From contig NZ_WBSM01000001.1 in assembly GCF_009299505.1 (NCBI RefSeq), positions 372,001 to 436,000 of the forward strand: a stretch of DNA of 64,000 nucleotides. Reading direction: 5' to 3'. Numbering within the stretch: position 1 is the first letter of the stretch; each line of letters begins with the position of its first letter. This document shows positions 8,433-20,943 of this stretch, one piece after another. Below the pieces are notes generated by a model, which worked only from the letters and a program-made list of their open reading frames with translations, did not search any database and was not told where the DNA came from. This stretch comes from Bifidobacterium ramosum (GTDB lineage: Bacteria > Actinomycetota > Actinomycetes > Actinomycetales > Bifidobacteriaceae). Position numbers and translations under genes: made by a program.

Positions 8433-10109
8433 ATGGTATATCTTTTTGCGATCATGGCGTTCGCATTGATCGCCATCATCCTAGCGGCGATCTACAAGCC
8501 GCTGGGCGACTACATGTTCAACGTGTTCACGGCCGACAAGGACCTCTTCTTCGAGAAGTGGATCTACAAGGTGGTCGGCGTCGACTCCAGAAAGGGCCAG
8601 ACCTGGAAGGCATACCTGCGCGGCGTGCTCGGGTTCTCCCTGATGAGCGTGCTGGTGCTCTACCTGCTCCAGCGCGTGCAGCACTGGCTGCCGTTCTCGC
8701 TGGGCTTCCCGAACGTCGAAGGCCCGCTCGCGTTCAACACCGCGGCCTCATTCGTGACCAACACGAACTGGCAGTCCTACTCGCCGGACGTCACGCTCGG
8801 CTACACCGTGCAGTTCGCCGGCCTCGCCGTACAGAACTTCGTATCCGCGGCCGTCGGCATCGCCGTGGCGATCGCGCTCGTGCGCGGCTTCGCATGGCGC
8901 AAATCCGAAACCATCGGCAACTTCTGGGTCGACCTGACCCGCTGCACGATGCGCATCCTCATGCCGATCTCCATCGTCATGGGCATCATCCTCATCGCCC
9001 TCGGCGTGGCCCAGAACCTCGCCGGCTTCGTCGACGTGAACACCGTCGCCGGCGACACCCAGAGGATCATGCAGGGCCCGGTGGCCTCCCAGGAGGTCAT
9101 CAAGGAACTCGGCACCAACGGCGGCGGCTTCTTCAACGCCAACTCGTCCCACCCGTACGAGAACCCGAACATGTGGACCAACCTCATCGAGATCGTCCTC
9201 ATGCTCGCCATCCCGGTGGCCCTGACCCGCACGTTCGGCCGCATGGTAGGCGACATCCGCCAAGGCTATGCGCTGCTCGGCGCGATGGTCATCCTCTTCG
9301 GCGTGAGCTTCCTCGCGGTCGTCACCGCCGAATCGTTCTCCGACGACCCGATCACCGCCCTGACCGGCGGTTCGATGGAAGGCAAGGAGACCCGCTTCGG
9401 CATCGTCTGGTCCGGCCTGTTCGGCACCACGTCGACCAGCACGTCCACGGGCGCCGTCAACTCGATGCACGACTCGTACACCGCGCTCGGCGGCATGATG
9501 TACATGCTCAACATGATGCTCGGCGAAGTCAGCCCCGGCGGCGTGGGAGCCGGCCTGTACGGCATCCTCGTGATGGCCGTCGTGGCCGTGTTCATCGCCG
9601 GCCTCATGGTCGGCCGCACGCCGGAATACCTCGGCAAGAAGATCGGCCCGCGCGAGATGAAGATGGCCTCGCTCTACTTCCTCGTCATGCCGATCACCGT
9701 GGTGCTGGGCGTCTCCCTGAGCTTCGCCCTGCCGTTCGCACGCCAGTCGATCTTCGACACCTCGCTCAACAACGACGGCAACCACGGCTTCTCCGAAGTC
9801 GTCTACGCCTTCACCTCGGCCGCCAACAACAACGGCTCCGCGTTCGCCGGCCTCACCGCCGACACCCCGTGGCTCGACACCGCCCTGGGACTGGCCGTGC
9901 TGATCGGCCGCTTCCTGCCGATCGCGCTGGTGCTCGCGCTCGCCGGCTCCCTCGCCAAGCAGGACAAGGTGCCGGTGACCGCCGGCACGATGAGGACCGA
10001 CAACGGCCTGTTCGTCGTCCTTCTGGTATTCGTTATCTTCCTGATTTCCGCGCTGACGTTCTTCCCGACGCTTGCTCTGGGACCGTTGGCAGAAGGTTTG
10101 GTGGCTTGA
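8433..10109 (+). CDS. kdpA: K+-transporting ATPase subunit A
   Basis: KdpA has 558 residues, the normal length, and is the K+-selective channel-like subunit of the KdpFABC pump in the cytoplasmic membrane. It is a multi-helix protein with recognisable pore-loop signatures: the [15 protein letters not shown] block near residue 225 and [13 protein letters not shown] near residue 465. The ATG follows AAAGG by about 8 nt. It is followed by kdpB after one base. The operon order is the standard F-A-B-C with D-E behind. Confidence 0.98.
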   Translation: MVYLFAIMAFALIAIILAAIYKPLGDYMFNVFTADKDLFFEKWIYKVVGVDSRKGQTWKAYLRGVLGFSLMSVLVLYLLQRVQHWLPFSLGFPNVEGPLAFNTAASFVTNTNWQSYSPDVTLGYTVQFAGLAVQNFVSAAVGIAVAIALVRGFAWRKSETIGNFWVDLTRCTMRILMPISIVMGIILIALGVAQNLAGFVDVNTVAGDTQRIMQGPVASQEVIKELGTNGGGFFNANSSHPYENPNMWTNLIEIVLMLAIPVALTRTFGRMVGDIRQGYALLGAMVILFGVSFLAVVTAESFSDDPITALTGGSMEGKETRFGIVWSGLFGTTSTSTSTGAVNSMHDSYTALGGMMYMLNMMLGEVSPGGVGAGLYGILVMAVVAVFIAGLMVGRTPEYLGKKIGPREMKMASLYFLVMPITVVLGVSLSFALPFARQSIFDTSLNNDGNHGFSEVVYAFTSAANNNGSAFAGLTADTPWLDTALGLAVLIGRFLPIALVLALAGSLAKQDKVPVTAGTMRTDNGLFVVLLVFVIFLISALTFFPTLALGPLAEGLVA

Positions 10110-10110
10110 T

Positions 10111-12285
<2,175 letters not shown>

Positions 12286-12349
12286 TCCCTCGGATCCATG
12301 AAACGGAACCGATTCGGACATCGAAGACATTGAAGAAGGAATGAATGCA

Positions 12350-12982
12350 ATGAAGAACACCATCTCATTGAACATGCGCAGCTATTGGGCCGGGTTCAAG
12401 GCCGTGATCGTCTTCACCGTCATCGTGATCGTCTACACGTTCGCGATGACCGGCATCGGCCAGCTCGGCATGCCGGCCAAGGCCAACGGTTCGATGCTCA
12501 CGAACGCGCAGGGCGAGGTCGTGGGGTCGAGCCTGATCGGCCAGTCCTTCACCGACGAGAACGGCGACGCGCTGCCGCAGTACTTCCAGTCCCGCCCATC
12601 GGCCGCATCAGACCCGAACAAGGACGAGGACAACCAGGGCTACTATGCCGCCGCATCGTCCGGCACCAACAAGGGCCACGCCGACGCCGACCTCATCAAG
12701 AACGTCACTGAGCTGCGCAAGGCCATCGCCAAGCGTGAGGGCGTGAGTGCCAAGGACGTGCCGGCCGACGCCGTCAGCGCATCCTCCTCCGGCCTCGACC
12801 CGGAGATCAGCCCCGCATACGCGGCCATCCAGGTCAGGCGCGTGGCCAAGGAGCGGGGGTTGAGCGAGGAACAGGTCGAGACTCTGGTCAGGAAGTACAC
12901 CACCGGCCGCGGTCTCGGCTTCATCGGCGAGCCCACGGTCAACGTGGTCGAACTCAATCTGGCGCTTGACGAACTCAAGTGA
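12350..12982 (+). CDS. kdpC: K+-transporting ATPase subunit C
   Basis: KdpC (210 residues) has one N-terminal membrane helix followed by an extracytoplasmic domain; it assists ATP and K+ handling in the KdpFABC pump. Conserved pieces visible are GSxLIGQSF with FQSRPSAA, the SGLDPEISPAYA block and a C-terminal GRxxGFIGEPTVNVVELNLALD. The ATG at 12350 is chosen because AAGGA lies 9 nt upstream; the ATG at 12341 directly abuts that sequence. It is the last structural pump gene; a hairpin and 111 nt separate it from kdpD. Confidence 0.96.
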   Translation: MKNTISLNMRSYWAGFKAVIVFTVIVIVYTFAMTGIGQLGMPAKANGSMLTNAQGEVVGSSLIGQSFTDENGDALPQYFQSRPSAASDPNKDEDNQGYYAAASSGTNKGHADADLIKNVTELRKAIAKREGVSAKDVPADAVSASSSGLDPEISPAYAAIQVRRVAKERGLSEEQVETLVRKYTTGRGLGFIGEPTVNVVELNLALDELK

Positions 12983-12991
12983 GCCGATCTC

Positions 12992-13040
12992 CCGTGAAGG
13001 GACGATGGCGTGGAGCTTCCGCGTCACCGCCCCTTCACGG
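12992..13040 (+). terminator. Stem-loop between kdpC and kdpD
   Basis: Arms CCGTGAAGGG (12992-13001) and CCCTTCACGG (13031-13040) are perfectly complementary over 10 bp, with a partly self-pairing 29-nt loop. There is no T-tract. It could lower read-through from the pump genes into kdpDE. A TATAAC box downstream may start a separate kdpDE transcript. Confidence 0.45.
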
Positions 13041-13093
13041 CGTTCATCGTATACAGTCGTATAACGGGATGTTTCGCAAGCACGGGGGATGAT

Positions 13094-16057
13094 ATGGCAC
13101 AGGCACGGGGAACGTTCAGGGTGCTGCTGGGCGCGGCGCCGGGCGTCGGCAAGACGTGCGCGATGCTCAAGGAAGGGCATCGGCTGCAGGAGGACGGCAA
13201 GGACGTGGTCATCGCCCTGTTGGAGACCCACGGCCGCGCCGCCACCGCCAAGGCCGCCGAAGGACTGGAGATGGTGCCGCGACGCCGCGTGCGCTACCGC
13301 GGCATGTGGCTCGAGGAGATGGACCTGTTCAGGATCATCGAACGGCACCCGCAGGTGGCGCTCGTCGACGAGCTCGCCCACACCAACGCCCCCGGATCGG
13401 TGCACAGGAAGCGCTGGCAGGACGTCATGGACCTGCTCGACGCCGGCATCGACGTGATCACCACCATCAACGTGCAGCACATCGAATCGCTCAACGACGT
13501 GGTGCGCGAGATCACCGGCAGCACGCAGAAGGAGACCGTGCCCGACAAGGTGCTGCGCTCCGCGTCACAGGTCGAACTGGTCGACCTGCCGCCCGAGGGC
13601 CTGCGCGAACGCCTCGCCGCCGGATTCGTCTACAAGCCCGACCGCGTGGACGCGGCCCTGAGCAACTACTTCCGCGTCGGCAACCTCACCGCGCTGCGCG
13701 AACTGGCCCTGCTGTGGCTGGCCGGCCGCGTGGACGAGGCGTTGAAGACCTACCGCGAGGAACACCACATCAACGCCAAATGGGAGACGCGCGAACGCGT
13801 GATCGTGGCGTTGTCAGGCGGCCCCGAAGGCGAACAGCTGCTGCGCCGCGGCGCACGCGTCGCCCGGGCGTCCGGCGGCGGCGACCTCATCGCCGTGCAC
13901 GTCACCCCCGAGGACGGACTCGCCGGCTCCAATCCGGCGCTGCTCATCAAACAGCGCGAACTCGTCGAGGAACTGGGCGGCACCTACCATCAGATCGTCG
14001 GCGAGGACATCGCCGAAGCCCTGCTCGACTACGCCCGCGCGAACAACGCCGCGCAGGTGATCGTCGGCGTCTCGAGGCGCAACGCGCTGTCCCGCTGGCT
14101 CGGCCGCCCCTCCACGCCCAACAGCATCATCGAGAAATCCGGCGACATCGACGTGCACATCGTCACGCACGCGTTCGCCAGCCGGGGCTTTCGCATGCCG
14201 TCGGCGAACAGGCCGCCGATCGAGTGGAAGCGGCGGGCGGCGGGATTCGCGTTCGCCGTGCTGTCCGTACTGCTCACCGGCTGGATGCTGTACCGGTTCA
14301 GCGCGCCCGCCTACGCGCAGCGCGACGCGCTGGTCCTGCAGCTGCTGGTCGTGATCTCCGCCGTGGTCGGCGGACTTGCGCCCGCCATGGTGTGCGCCGT
14401 GCTGTCCGGATTCGTGCTGGACCTGCTCTATACCATGCCCATCGGCACCCTGCACGTGATGCGCGTCTCGGACATGGTGACCATCGTGCTCTACGTGCTC
14501 GTGGGCATCATCGTCTCCGCCGTGGTGGACCGTGCCGACACGATCGCGCGGCAGGCCCAGCGCGCCAGCGCCGAATCGGAGATCCTGGCCGGCGTGGCCG
14601 GCGCCGTGCTGCGCAGCGACGACCCGTTGCAGGCCATCGTGCACCGCACTCGCGAGGCGTTCGGCTTCTCCTGCGTGCGCGTCGTGCAGGACGGGCGCAT
14701 CATCGTCTCGGACGGCGAGCCGGGCACCGTCGCGGGCGGCGGCACGGGGGAGACCGGCACCGACGTCGCCACGGGCGTCGAGGAACCGGAGACCATCGCC
14801 ATGTCCGACTCCGGACCGCAGCTCAAACTGTACGGCAAACCCGTCGAGGCATCGGACCAGCGCATGCTGCTGGCCATCCTCTCGCAGATCCAGACCGTGC
14901 TCGAGCACAAGGACCTGGAACGCAAGGCCAGCGAGATCGGCCCGCTCGCCGCCGCCGAAAAGGTGCGCACCGGCCTGCTCAACGCGGTCAGCCACGATCT
15001 GCGCCGTCCGCTCGCCTCGGCCACCGCCGCCGTCTCGGGACTGCAGCGCATGGGCGACACGATGAGCGAACGCGACCGCCGGGAACTGCTCGGCGTGGCC
15101 GCCAACGGGCTCAAACAGCTCACCAGGCTCGTCACCGACCTGCTCGACGTCTCCCGCATCCGCGAGGGCGCCCTGCCGCTCGCGCTCGCCGCCACGGACG
15201 TGGGCGAGGAGATCATCCCGCTGTTCGACGAGCTGAACATCGGACCGTGGTCCATCGACCTGGACATCGACCCCGATCTGCCGCTGGTCGTCGCCGACCC
15301 GGCGCTGCTGCGACGCGCCCTGTCGAACGTGCTGGTCAACGCGATGCGGTTCACGCCCGCCGGCAAACGCGTGCGGCTGTCCGCGTCCGCGTTCAACGGC
15401 GTGGTCGAGATCCGCGTGGCCGATCAGGGGCCGGGCGTTCCCGACTCGCGCAAGAACGACATCTTCCTGCCGTTCCATCGGCTCGGCGACACGGACAACA
15501 CCACCGGGCTCGGATTGGGCATGGCGCTGTCGAAGGGGTTCGTCGAGTCGATGGGCGGTTCGATCAGCCCCGAGGACACGCCCGGCGGGGGACTGACCAT
15601 CGTGATCACCCTGCGCGCGGCCGACCGCACGCTGCGCGCCGGGCAGCCGATCCCGCCCGACGAGCGGCCCGATCCGGCCGACATCCTCGAAAAGGACACG
15701 CTCAACGTCTCCGGGGCCGTCTCCGACGTGATCCTGCCGCTGCCGGGCGACGGACGCTCCGACGAACGCGGCCTCGACCGGTTCATCACCTACGGCATCA
15801 TGCGCGGCGACGACGCGCACGACGAGGGACGCGACGACGGCCGGTCGCACGACGACGCGGATGACGGCGCGGATGACGGTGCACACGACGGCGCGGACGA
15901 CGGTGCGGACGACGACCTGAATGATGACGCGCATGACGACGCGCATGACGACGGCGGACGCGATGATGGACGAGTCGACGCGCGCGACGACGGCGACATG
16001 CGCGACGACGATGACGACGAGACGGCCACGACCGCATCGGAGGGGGCACGGCGATGA
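13094..16057 (+). CDS. kdpD: Osmosensitive K+ sensor histidine kinase KdpD
   Basis: KdpD (987 residues) is the membrane sensor kinase that senses K+ limitation and phosphorylates KdpE. The N-terminal KdpD domain has Walker A GAAPGVGKT and a VDELAHTN Walker-B-like block. A USP-like domain follows, then four membrane helices at about residues 385-475, a GAF-like region, the H-box NAVSHDLRRPLA and the ATPase domain (GLGLGMALSKGF). The ATG at 13094 has a GGGGGA ribosome site; the upstream in-frame GTG at 13010 does not. The last about 85 residues are an extremely Asp-rich tail with His and Ala, absent from ordinary KdpD proteins. It overlaps kdpE by 4 nt. Confidence 0.95.
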   Translation: MAQARGTFRVLLGAAPGVGKTCAMLKEGHRLQEDGKDVVIALLETHGRAATAKAAEGLEMVPRRRVRYRGMWLEEMDLFRIIERHPQVALVDELAHTNAPGSVHRKRWQDVMDLLDAGIDVITTINVQHIESLNDVVREITGSTQKETVPDKVLRSASQVELVDLPPEGLRERLAAGFVYKPDRVDAALSNYFRVGNLTALRELALLWLAGRVDEALKTYREEHHINAKWETRERVIVALSGGPEGEQLLRRGARVARASGGGDLIAVHVTPEDGLAGSNPALLIKQRELVEELGGTYHQIVGEDIAEALLDYARANNAAQVIVGVSRRNALSRWLGRPSTPNSIIEKSGDIDVHIVTHAFASRGFRMPSANRPPIEWKRRAAGFAFAVLSVLLTGWMLYRFSAPAYAQRDALVLQLLVVISAVVGGLAPAMVCAVLSGFVLDLLYTMPIGTLHVMRVSDMVTIVLYVLVGIIVSAVVDRADTIARQAQRASAESEILAGVAGAVLRSDDPLQAIVHRTREAFGFSCVRVVQDGRIIVSDGEPGTVAGGGTGETGTDVATGVEEPETIAMSDSGPQLKLYGKPVEASDQRMLLAILSQIQTVLEHKDLERKASEIGPLAAAEKVRTGLLNAVSHDLRRPLASATAAVSGLQRMGDTMSERDRRELLGVAANGLKQLTRLVTDLLDVSRIREGALPLALAATDVGEEIIPLFDELNIGPWSIDLDIDPDLPLVVADPALLRRALSNVLVNAMRFTPAGKRVRLSASAFNGVVEIRVADQGPGVPDSRKNDIFLPFHRLGDTDNTTGLGLGMALSKGFVESMGGSISPEDTPGGGLTIVITLRAADRTLRAGQPIPPDERPDPADILEKDTLNVSGAVSDVILPLPGDGRSDERGLDRFITYGIMRGDDAHDEGRDDGRSHDDADDGADDGAHDGADDGADDDLNDDAHDDAHDDGGRDDGRVDARDDGDMRDDDDDETATTASEGARR
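15820..16020 (+). repeat. GAC/GCG-rich minisatellite coding the KdpD Asp-rich tail
   Basis: The 3' end of kdpD consists of imperfect repeats of GAC-GGC-GCG-GAC and GAC-GAC-GCG-CAT type units, with 12- and 24-nt periods. They encode repeated DDGAD and DDAHD blocks. Such repeats can expand or contract by slippage without changing the frame. Confidence 0.7.
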
Positions 16058-16821
16058 AGATTCTGGTGGCGGACGACGATCCGCAGTTCCTGAAGGCGTT
16101 GAAGATCACCCTGCATTCGCAGGGCTACGGCATCGTCACCGCGCGCGACGGCGTCGAATGCATCACGGTGGCGGTGCAGGAGCATCCCGACCTGTTCGTA
16201 CTGGACCTCGGCATGCCGCGGATGGACGGCATGGGCGTGATCCAGGGGGTGCGCGGCTGGACCGACGCGCCGATACTGGTCGTGTCCGGGCGCACCGACG
16301 CGCGCGAGAAGGTGGCCGCACTGGACGCGGGCGCCGATGACTACGTGACCAAACCCGTCTCCATCGACGAGCTGCTGGCCCGGATCCGCGCGCTGCTGCG
16401 CCGCGTCTCCCAGGAGAACGCCGCCAAGAACGAGACACCGCTGGTGCGGTTCGGCGACGTGACCGTGGATCTCAACGCGCACGCCGTGTTCCGCGGGGGA
16501 GCGGGGCGCGAGACCCGCGTGCGGCTGACCCCCACCGAATGGAAGGTGCTCGAGGTGCTGGTGCGCAACGCCGGCAGGCTCGTGACCCGCCACGACATGC
16601 TCACCTCGATCTGGGGCGCGCAGCACGTCAGGGACACCGGCTACCTGCGCCTGTACATCTCGCAGCTGCGCAAGAAGATCGAACCCGACCCCTCGCATCC
16701 GAGGTATCTGAAGACCGAAACCGGCATGGGATACCGTCTGGACACGTCCGGCGGCGCGGGCGACGGCACGGCCGGAGACCCGGGTTCCGTGCCGTCGCCG
16801 GCCGCACCGCCTACCCGATGA
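16054..16821 (+). CDS. kdpE: KdpE response regulator, OmpR family
   Basis: KdpE (255 residues) is the transcription factor of the KdpDE system. The receiver domain has the acidic pair DD near residue 9, the phosphorylation Asp in [13 protein letters not shown] and the conserved K in [10 protein letters not shown]-terminal winged helix follows ([20 protein letters not shown] and [17 protein letters not shown]). It starts inside the kdpD stop (ATGA), so the two are coupled. The C-terminus has a Gly/Pro/Ala extension of about 20 residues. Its last 11 nt overlap the end of the convergent parC-like gene. Confidence 0.96.
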   Translation: MKILVADDDPQFLKALKITLHSQGYGIVTARDGVECITVAVQEHPDLFVLDLGMPRMDGMGVIQGVRGWTDAPILVVSGRTDAREKVAALDAGADDYVTKPVSIDELLARIRALLRRVSQENAAKNETPLVRFGDVTVDLNAHAVFRGGAGRETRVRLTPTEWKVLEVLVRNAGRLVTRHDMLTSIWGAQHVRDTGYLRLYISQLRKKIEPDPSHPRYLKTETGMGYRLDTSGGAGDGTAGDPGSVPSPAAPPTR

Positions 16822-19519
16822 ACGCGATCGGCGCCGCCAGATCGACGCCCGAGCCGTCGCGGCGCATGTCCGGCTTCGGCAGCTCCACGGCCGCGCCTCC
16901 TTCGGTGGAGGCGTGCAGCGGATACGCGCCGACCCATGCCAGGATCAGCGCGTTCTGACCCTTGAGGAAACGTTGCGAGCGCACGCCGCCCGTGCCGCGC
17001 CCCTTGGTCGGGTACATCTCCAGCGGCGTCACCTTCGCGGCGCCGTTCTCCGTGCCGGCCAGGGCGTCCTTGTCGCCGGCCACGGTGAGCACCACCGCGC
17101 CGGACGCGGAGAACATGCCGTTGTCGCCCTCCTCGTACGTCCACGCGATCTTGCCGGCCGGCACCACGTTGAACGACACCGCGGCGCAGTCCTCGGCCAG
17201 GCGGATGCCGGCCATGCCGCCGGCCGTGCGTCCCTGCGGGCGCACGTTGCCCGCGTCGAACGTGAGCAGCGACGAATCCGACGAGACGAACACCAGACGG
17301 TCGTCGTCCGCGGCGTCCGCGGCGAACAGCACACGGTCGCCGTCCTTGAGGTCGATCACGCTCCACGAATCCATCGTGGTCGGCGATTCGCGGTTCCACC
17401 GCTTCACCACGCCGTCGCGCGTGCCGATCGCCAACGGCGGCAGCTGCACCGCGTCCGACGAGCCTTCGCCCACCGGTTCGACGCCGTTGAGCGTGCCGGT
17501 CATCGGCACGGCCGCCACCACGCTCTCCCCGCGCACCGGTTCGGTGCTTTCGGTCGATCCCAGAAGCTCGTCGGCCCGCACGCCGCCGGTCGTGCTCAGC
17601 ACCTCGGCCGCGGGCAGCGACGGCAGTTCGACCACGTGGGCGAGCACCAGCCGGCCGACCGACGTGACCAGACCATACGACGAGCGCGTGCTCGTGCGGA
17701 AGATCGACGTGATCTGGTCGTCCGCCCTGCGCGTGTCGGTCGACGAGCGCGACTCCCATACGTCCCATGCGGCGGCCGACGTGCGGGCGATCAGACCGGA
17801 CGCGCTGAGCATCACCACGCACGGCTCGTCGTCGATCTGCAGCGCGGCCGACGCGGCGCCCTCCTCGCCGGACCGCTTCGCCGCCGCCGTGGCCGCGGCG
17901 ACATCGGCGGCTGCCGATGACAGCGTCGCCGCCGTGCGCGCCGCCTCCAGCGCGGCCGTCGACGCGCTGTCGTCGCCATGCGGCACCACCGGTGTCAGCG
18001 TCCCGTCCGGACCCTCGTCCAGCAGCACGGTACGCCGCGGCGAACCGTACGCGGCGACCGCCTCGTCCATTTCGCGCACCACCACACGGTCCAGCTCCTG
18101 ACCGGACGCGAGGATGCGGTCCAGCTCCTCGATGCGGCGTTTGAGATCGTCGCGCTCCGCCTCGAGTTCGATGCGGCTCATCTTCGTGAGCCGACGCAGG
18201 CGCAGGTCGAGGATGTACTGCGCCTGGACGTCGTCGAGGTCGAACACCGCGATCAGACGGTTCTTCGCCGCATCCGCGTCGTCCGACGTGCGGATCACCT
18301 GGATCACCTCGTCGATGTCGAGCAGCGCCAGCAGCAGGCCCTCGACCAGATGCAGACGCTCCAGCGCCTTCTTGCGGCGGAACTCGCTGCGCCGGCGCAC
18401 CACGGAACGCCGGTGGTCGATCCACACGCCGAGCATCTCCTTCAAGCCCATCGTGTGCGGGCGGCCGTCCACCAGCGCCACGTTGTTCATCGTGAAGTTG
18501 TCCTGCAGCGGCGTGTTGCGGAACAGCTGCGCGAGCACCGCGTTCGGATCGAACCCGGTCTTCACCTCGATCACGAGCCGGGTGCCGTTGTGCCGGTCGG
18601 TCAGGTCGATCGCCCCGGAGATGCCTTCGAGCTTATGGTTCTTCACGCCTTCGGAGATGCGTTCCAGCACGCGTTCGGGCCCGACCATGTACGGCAGTTC
18701 GGTCACCACGATCGCCTTCTTGCGCGCGGTCACGTTCTCGATATGCGTCTTGGAACGCGTGGTGAGCGACCCTCGGCCCGTGGCGTACGCCTCGCGGATC
18801 CCGTCGCGGCCGATGATGATGCCGCCGCCGGGCCAGTCCGGCCCCGGCACGTAGCGCATCAGCTCCTCGAGCGAGGACGTCGGATACTTCATGAGATGCT
18901 TCGCGGCCGCGACCACCTCGCCGAGGTTATGCGTCGCCATGTTCGTGGCCATGCCCACCGCGATGCCCGAGCCGCCGTTGACCAGCAGGTTCGGGATGGC
19001 CGACGGCAGCACCGTCGGCTCCTTGAGCTTGTTGTCGTAGTTCGGCGTGAAGTCGACCGTGTCCTCGTCGAGCCCCGCGTTCATGCCGAGCGCCGCCGGG
19101 GCGAGCCGGGCCTCCGTGTATCGCGAGGCGGCCGGGCCGTCGTCCAGCGAACCGAAGTTGCCGTGGCCGTCCACCAGCGGCAGGCGCATCGCGAACGGCT
19201 GGGCGAGGCGCACCATCGCCTCGTAGATCGCCGAATCGCCGTGCGGATGCAGCTTGCCCATCACCTCGCCGACCACGCGCGCCGACTTCATGTACGGACG
19301 GTCCGGATTGAGGTTCATCTGCCCCATCTGATAGACGATGCGCCGCTGCACCGGCTTCAGACCGTCGCGCGCGTCGGGCAGGGCGCGCGCGTAGATCACC
19401 GAATACGCGTATTCGAGGAACGACTTGCTCATCTCCTCGTTCAGCGGCGTTTCGACGATATGCTCCTTGACCTGGCGGAGGTCATAGGCGGGTGATGCCG
19501 GCTTGCGGTGTGATGCCAT
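16811..19519 (-). CDS. parC: DNA topoisomerase IV subunit A (ParC-like type IIA topoisomerase)
   Basis: This is a type IIA topoisomerase A subunit of 902 residues that breaks and rejoins DNA and decatenates chromosomes with its B subunit. The quinolone-resistance region [12 protein letters not shown] and active-site Tyr in [12 protein letters not shown] are clear. The C-terminal beta-pinwheel has a degenerate box ([19 protein letters not shown]) rather than the QRRGGKG of gyrases, so ParC is more likely than GyrA. An Ala-rich insert of about 45 residues lies in the pinwheel (around 17840-17980). The ATG at 19519 begins [13 protein letters not shown]; an upstream in-frame start at 19585 is less likely. 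Its partner is not in this window. Confidence 0.9.
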   Translation of the reverse strand: MASHRKPASPAYDLRQVKEHIVETPLNEEMSKSFLEYAYSVIYARALPDARDGLKPVQRRIVYQMGQMNLNPDRPYMKSARVVGEVMGKLHPHGDSAIYEAMVRLAQPFAMRLPLVDGHGNFGSLDDGPAASRYTEARLAPAALGMNAGLDEDTVDFTPNYDNKLKEPTVLPSAIPNLLVNGGSGIAVGMATNMATHNLGEVVAAAKHLMKYPTSSLEELMRYVPGPDWPGGGIIIGRDGIREAYATGRGSLTTRSKTHIENVTARKKAIVVTELPYMVGPERVLERISEGVKNHKLEGISGAIDLTDRHNGTRLVIEVKTGFDPNAVLAQLFRNTPLQDNFTMNNVALVDGRPHTMGLKEMLGVWIDHRRSVVRRRSEFRRKKALERLHLVEGLLLALLDIDEVIQVIRTSDDADAAKNRLIAVFDLDDVQAQYILDLRLRRLTKMSRIELEAERDDLKRRIEELDRILASGQELDRVVVREMDEAVAAYGSPRRTVLLDEGPDGTLTPVVPHGDDSASTAALEAARTAATLSSAAADVAAATAAAKRSGEEGAASAALQIDDEPCVVMLSASGLIARTSAAAWDVWESRSSTDTRRADDQITSIFRTSTRSSYGLVTSVGRLVLAHVVELPSLPAAEVLSTTGGVRADELLGSTESTEPVRGESVVAAVPMTGTLNGVEPVGEGSSDAVQLPPLAIGTRDGVVKRWNRESPTTMDSWSVIDLKDGDRVLFAADAADDDRLVFVSSDSSLLTFDAGNVRPQGRTAGGMAGIRLAEDCAAVSFNVVPAGKIAWTYEEGDNGMFSASGAVVLTVAGDKDALAGTENGAAKVTPLEMYPTKGRGTGGVRSQRFLKGQNALILAWVGAYPLHASTEGGAAVELPKPDMRRDGSGVDLAAPIAFIG

Positions 19520-19630
19520 GCGTGCGCTCCCAGCTGTCGATGGTCGGATGATGTCAACAACCGCACCATGATACCGAAACCGCACGCCAACCGCCGCCCG
19601 GGAACGGATTGTTCACCCCGCAGTGATTGA

Positions 19631-20902
19631 ATGGAAACCATGAGTGTGGATGTTCCCGACATGGAAGAGCTGCTGCGGTTCGCGCCGGTCGCCCGGTACG
19701 ACGACCACGCCGACGCCGTCCCCCCGGCCGACACGGCCGCGGGCGACGCCGGGCGGGGCGCGCGCGGGGGAGCGCTGCACCTGTCCGCGATCCTGCCGGC
19801 GATGTCCGCGGCCATCGGCCATCCCATCCCCACCGTCGTCCACCACGACCCCGAACGGCTGCGGCGCGCGCTCGGCATGCCCGAGGCGGCCTCCGCGATC
19901 GTCGTGCTCATCGACGGGCTCGGATACTGGAACCTCGCCATGCGGCTCGGCCATGCGCCCTACCTGCGTTCGCTGATGAACGAGCCGGCCAACCAACGCC
20001 CGATCGCCACCTGCGCGCCCAGCACCACCGTCGCCGCGATGGCCACGTTCGGCACCGGCACCTGCCCGGGCCTGACGGGCATGGCCGGATACACGCAGCT
20101 CAACACCGAAACCGGCAAACTCTGCCAGCTCATACAGTTCACCGACGCGATCCCTCCCACCGACCTGCAGCGCCAGCCCACCGTGTTCGAGCGGCTCGCC
20201 CTGCGCGGCGTGCGCGTCACCAGTTGCGGTCTGCCGAAGTTCAAGGACTCGCCGCTCACCGAGGCGGCCCTGCGCGGCAGCGACTACATCGGCGGGGTCA
20301 CGCCGCGCGACCGTGTGCTTGCGGCCTGCCGTGCCGCGCAGACCCCCGGCCTGACCTATCTGTACGTGCGCGACGCCGACAAGATCGGCCACGGCCACGG
20401 CTGGGATTCCGACAAGTGGATCGCCGTGTTCGAACGCATCGACGCGCAGCTCGCGCAGCTCAAACGCAGCGCGCCGGCCGGCACGCTCATCGTCATCACC
20501 GCCGATCACGGCATGATCATGGCCGATCCCGAGCAGCGCATCGACATCGCCGACGAGCCGGAGCTCAGCCGCGGCGTGCGCGTGGTCGGTGGCGAACCGC
20601 GTTCGCTCATGCTGTACGCCGACGACGGCGAGACGGCCGAGACGATCGCCGCGCGGTGGCGTGCGCGGCTGGGGGAGTCGGCGCTGGTGCGCACGCGCGA
20701 CGAGGCGATCGCGCAGGGACTGTTCGGCCCGGTCGAGGACCGGATCCGCCCGATGCTTGGCGACGTGATCGTCTCGGCCGCGGCCGCGGTCACGATCGTC
20801 GATTCACGCACGCAGTCGGACAAGGCGACGCATCTGCCGAGCGTGCACGGATCGTGCAGCTATCTGGAATCGGACATCCCGTGCCTGATCGACGTCGCGT
20901 GA
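19631..20902 (+). CDS. Type I phosphodiesterase/nucleotide pyrophosphatase family protein
   Basis: This 423-residue protein belongs to the alkaline-phosphatase superfamily of nucleotide pyrophosphatases. Visible signatures are the first metal site VVLIDGLGYWNL, the nucleophile region APSTTVAAMATFGTG, and the metal-binding TADHGMI in the C-terminal half. No signal peptide or membrane helix is apparent, so it is probably cytoplasmic. The substrate is unknown. Two close ATGs (19631 and 19640) are possible, neither with a good ribosome site. It is transcribed divergently from the parC-like gene. Confidence 0.85.
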   Translation: METMSVDVPDMEELLRFAPVARYDDHADAVPPADTAAGDAGRGARGGALHLSAILPAMSAAIGHPIPTVVHHDPERLRRALGMPEAASAIVVLIDGLGYWNLAMRLGHAPYLRSLMNEPANQRPIATCAPSTTVAAMATFGTGTCPGLTGMAGYTQLNTETGKLCQLIQFTDAIPPTDLQRQPTVFERLALRGVRVTSCGLPKFKDSPLTEAALRGSDYIGGVTPRDRVLAACRAAQTPGLTYLYVRDADKIGHGHGWDSDKWIAVFERIDAQLAQLKRSAPAGTLIVITADHGMIMADPEQRIDIADEPELSRGVRVVGGEPRSLMLYADDGETAETIAARWRARLGESALVRTRDEAIAQGLFGPVEDRIRPMLGDVIVSAAAAVTIVDSRTQSDKATHLPSVHGSCSYLESDIPCLIDVA

Positions 20903-20943
20903 TGCCGGCCGCGTCGCATGTCATGGACGATCCATCGGCCGGT

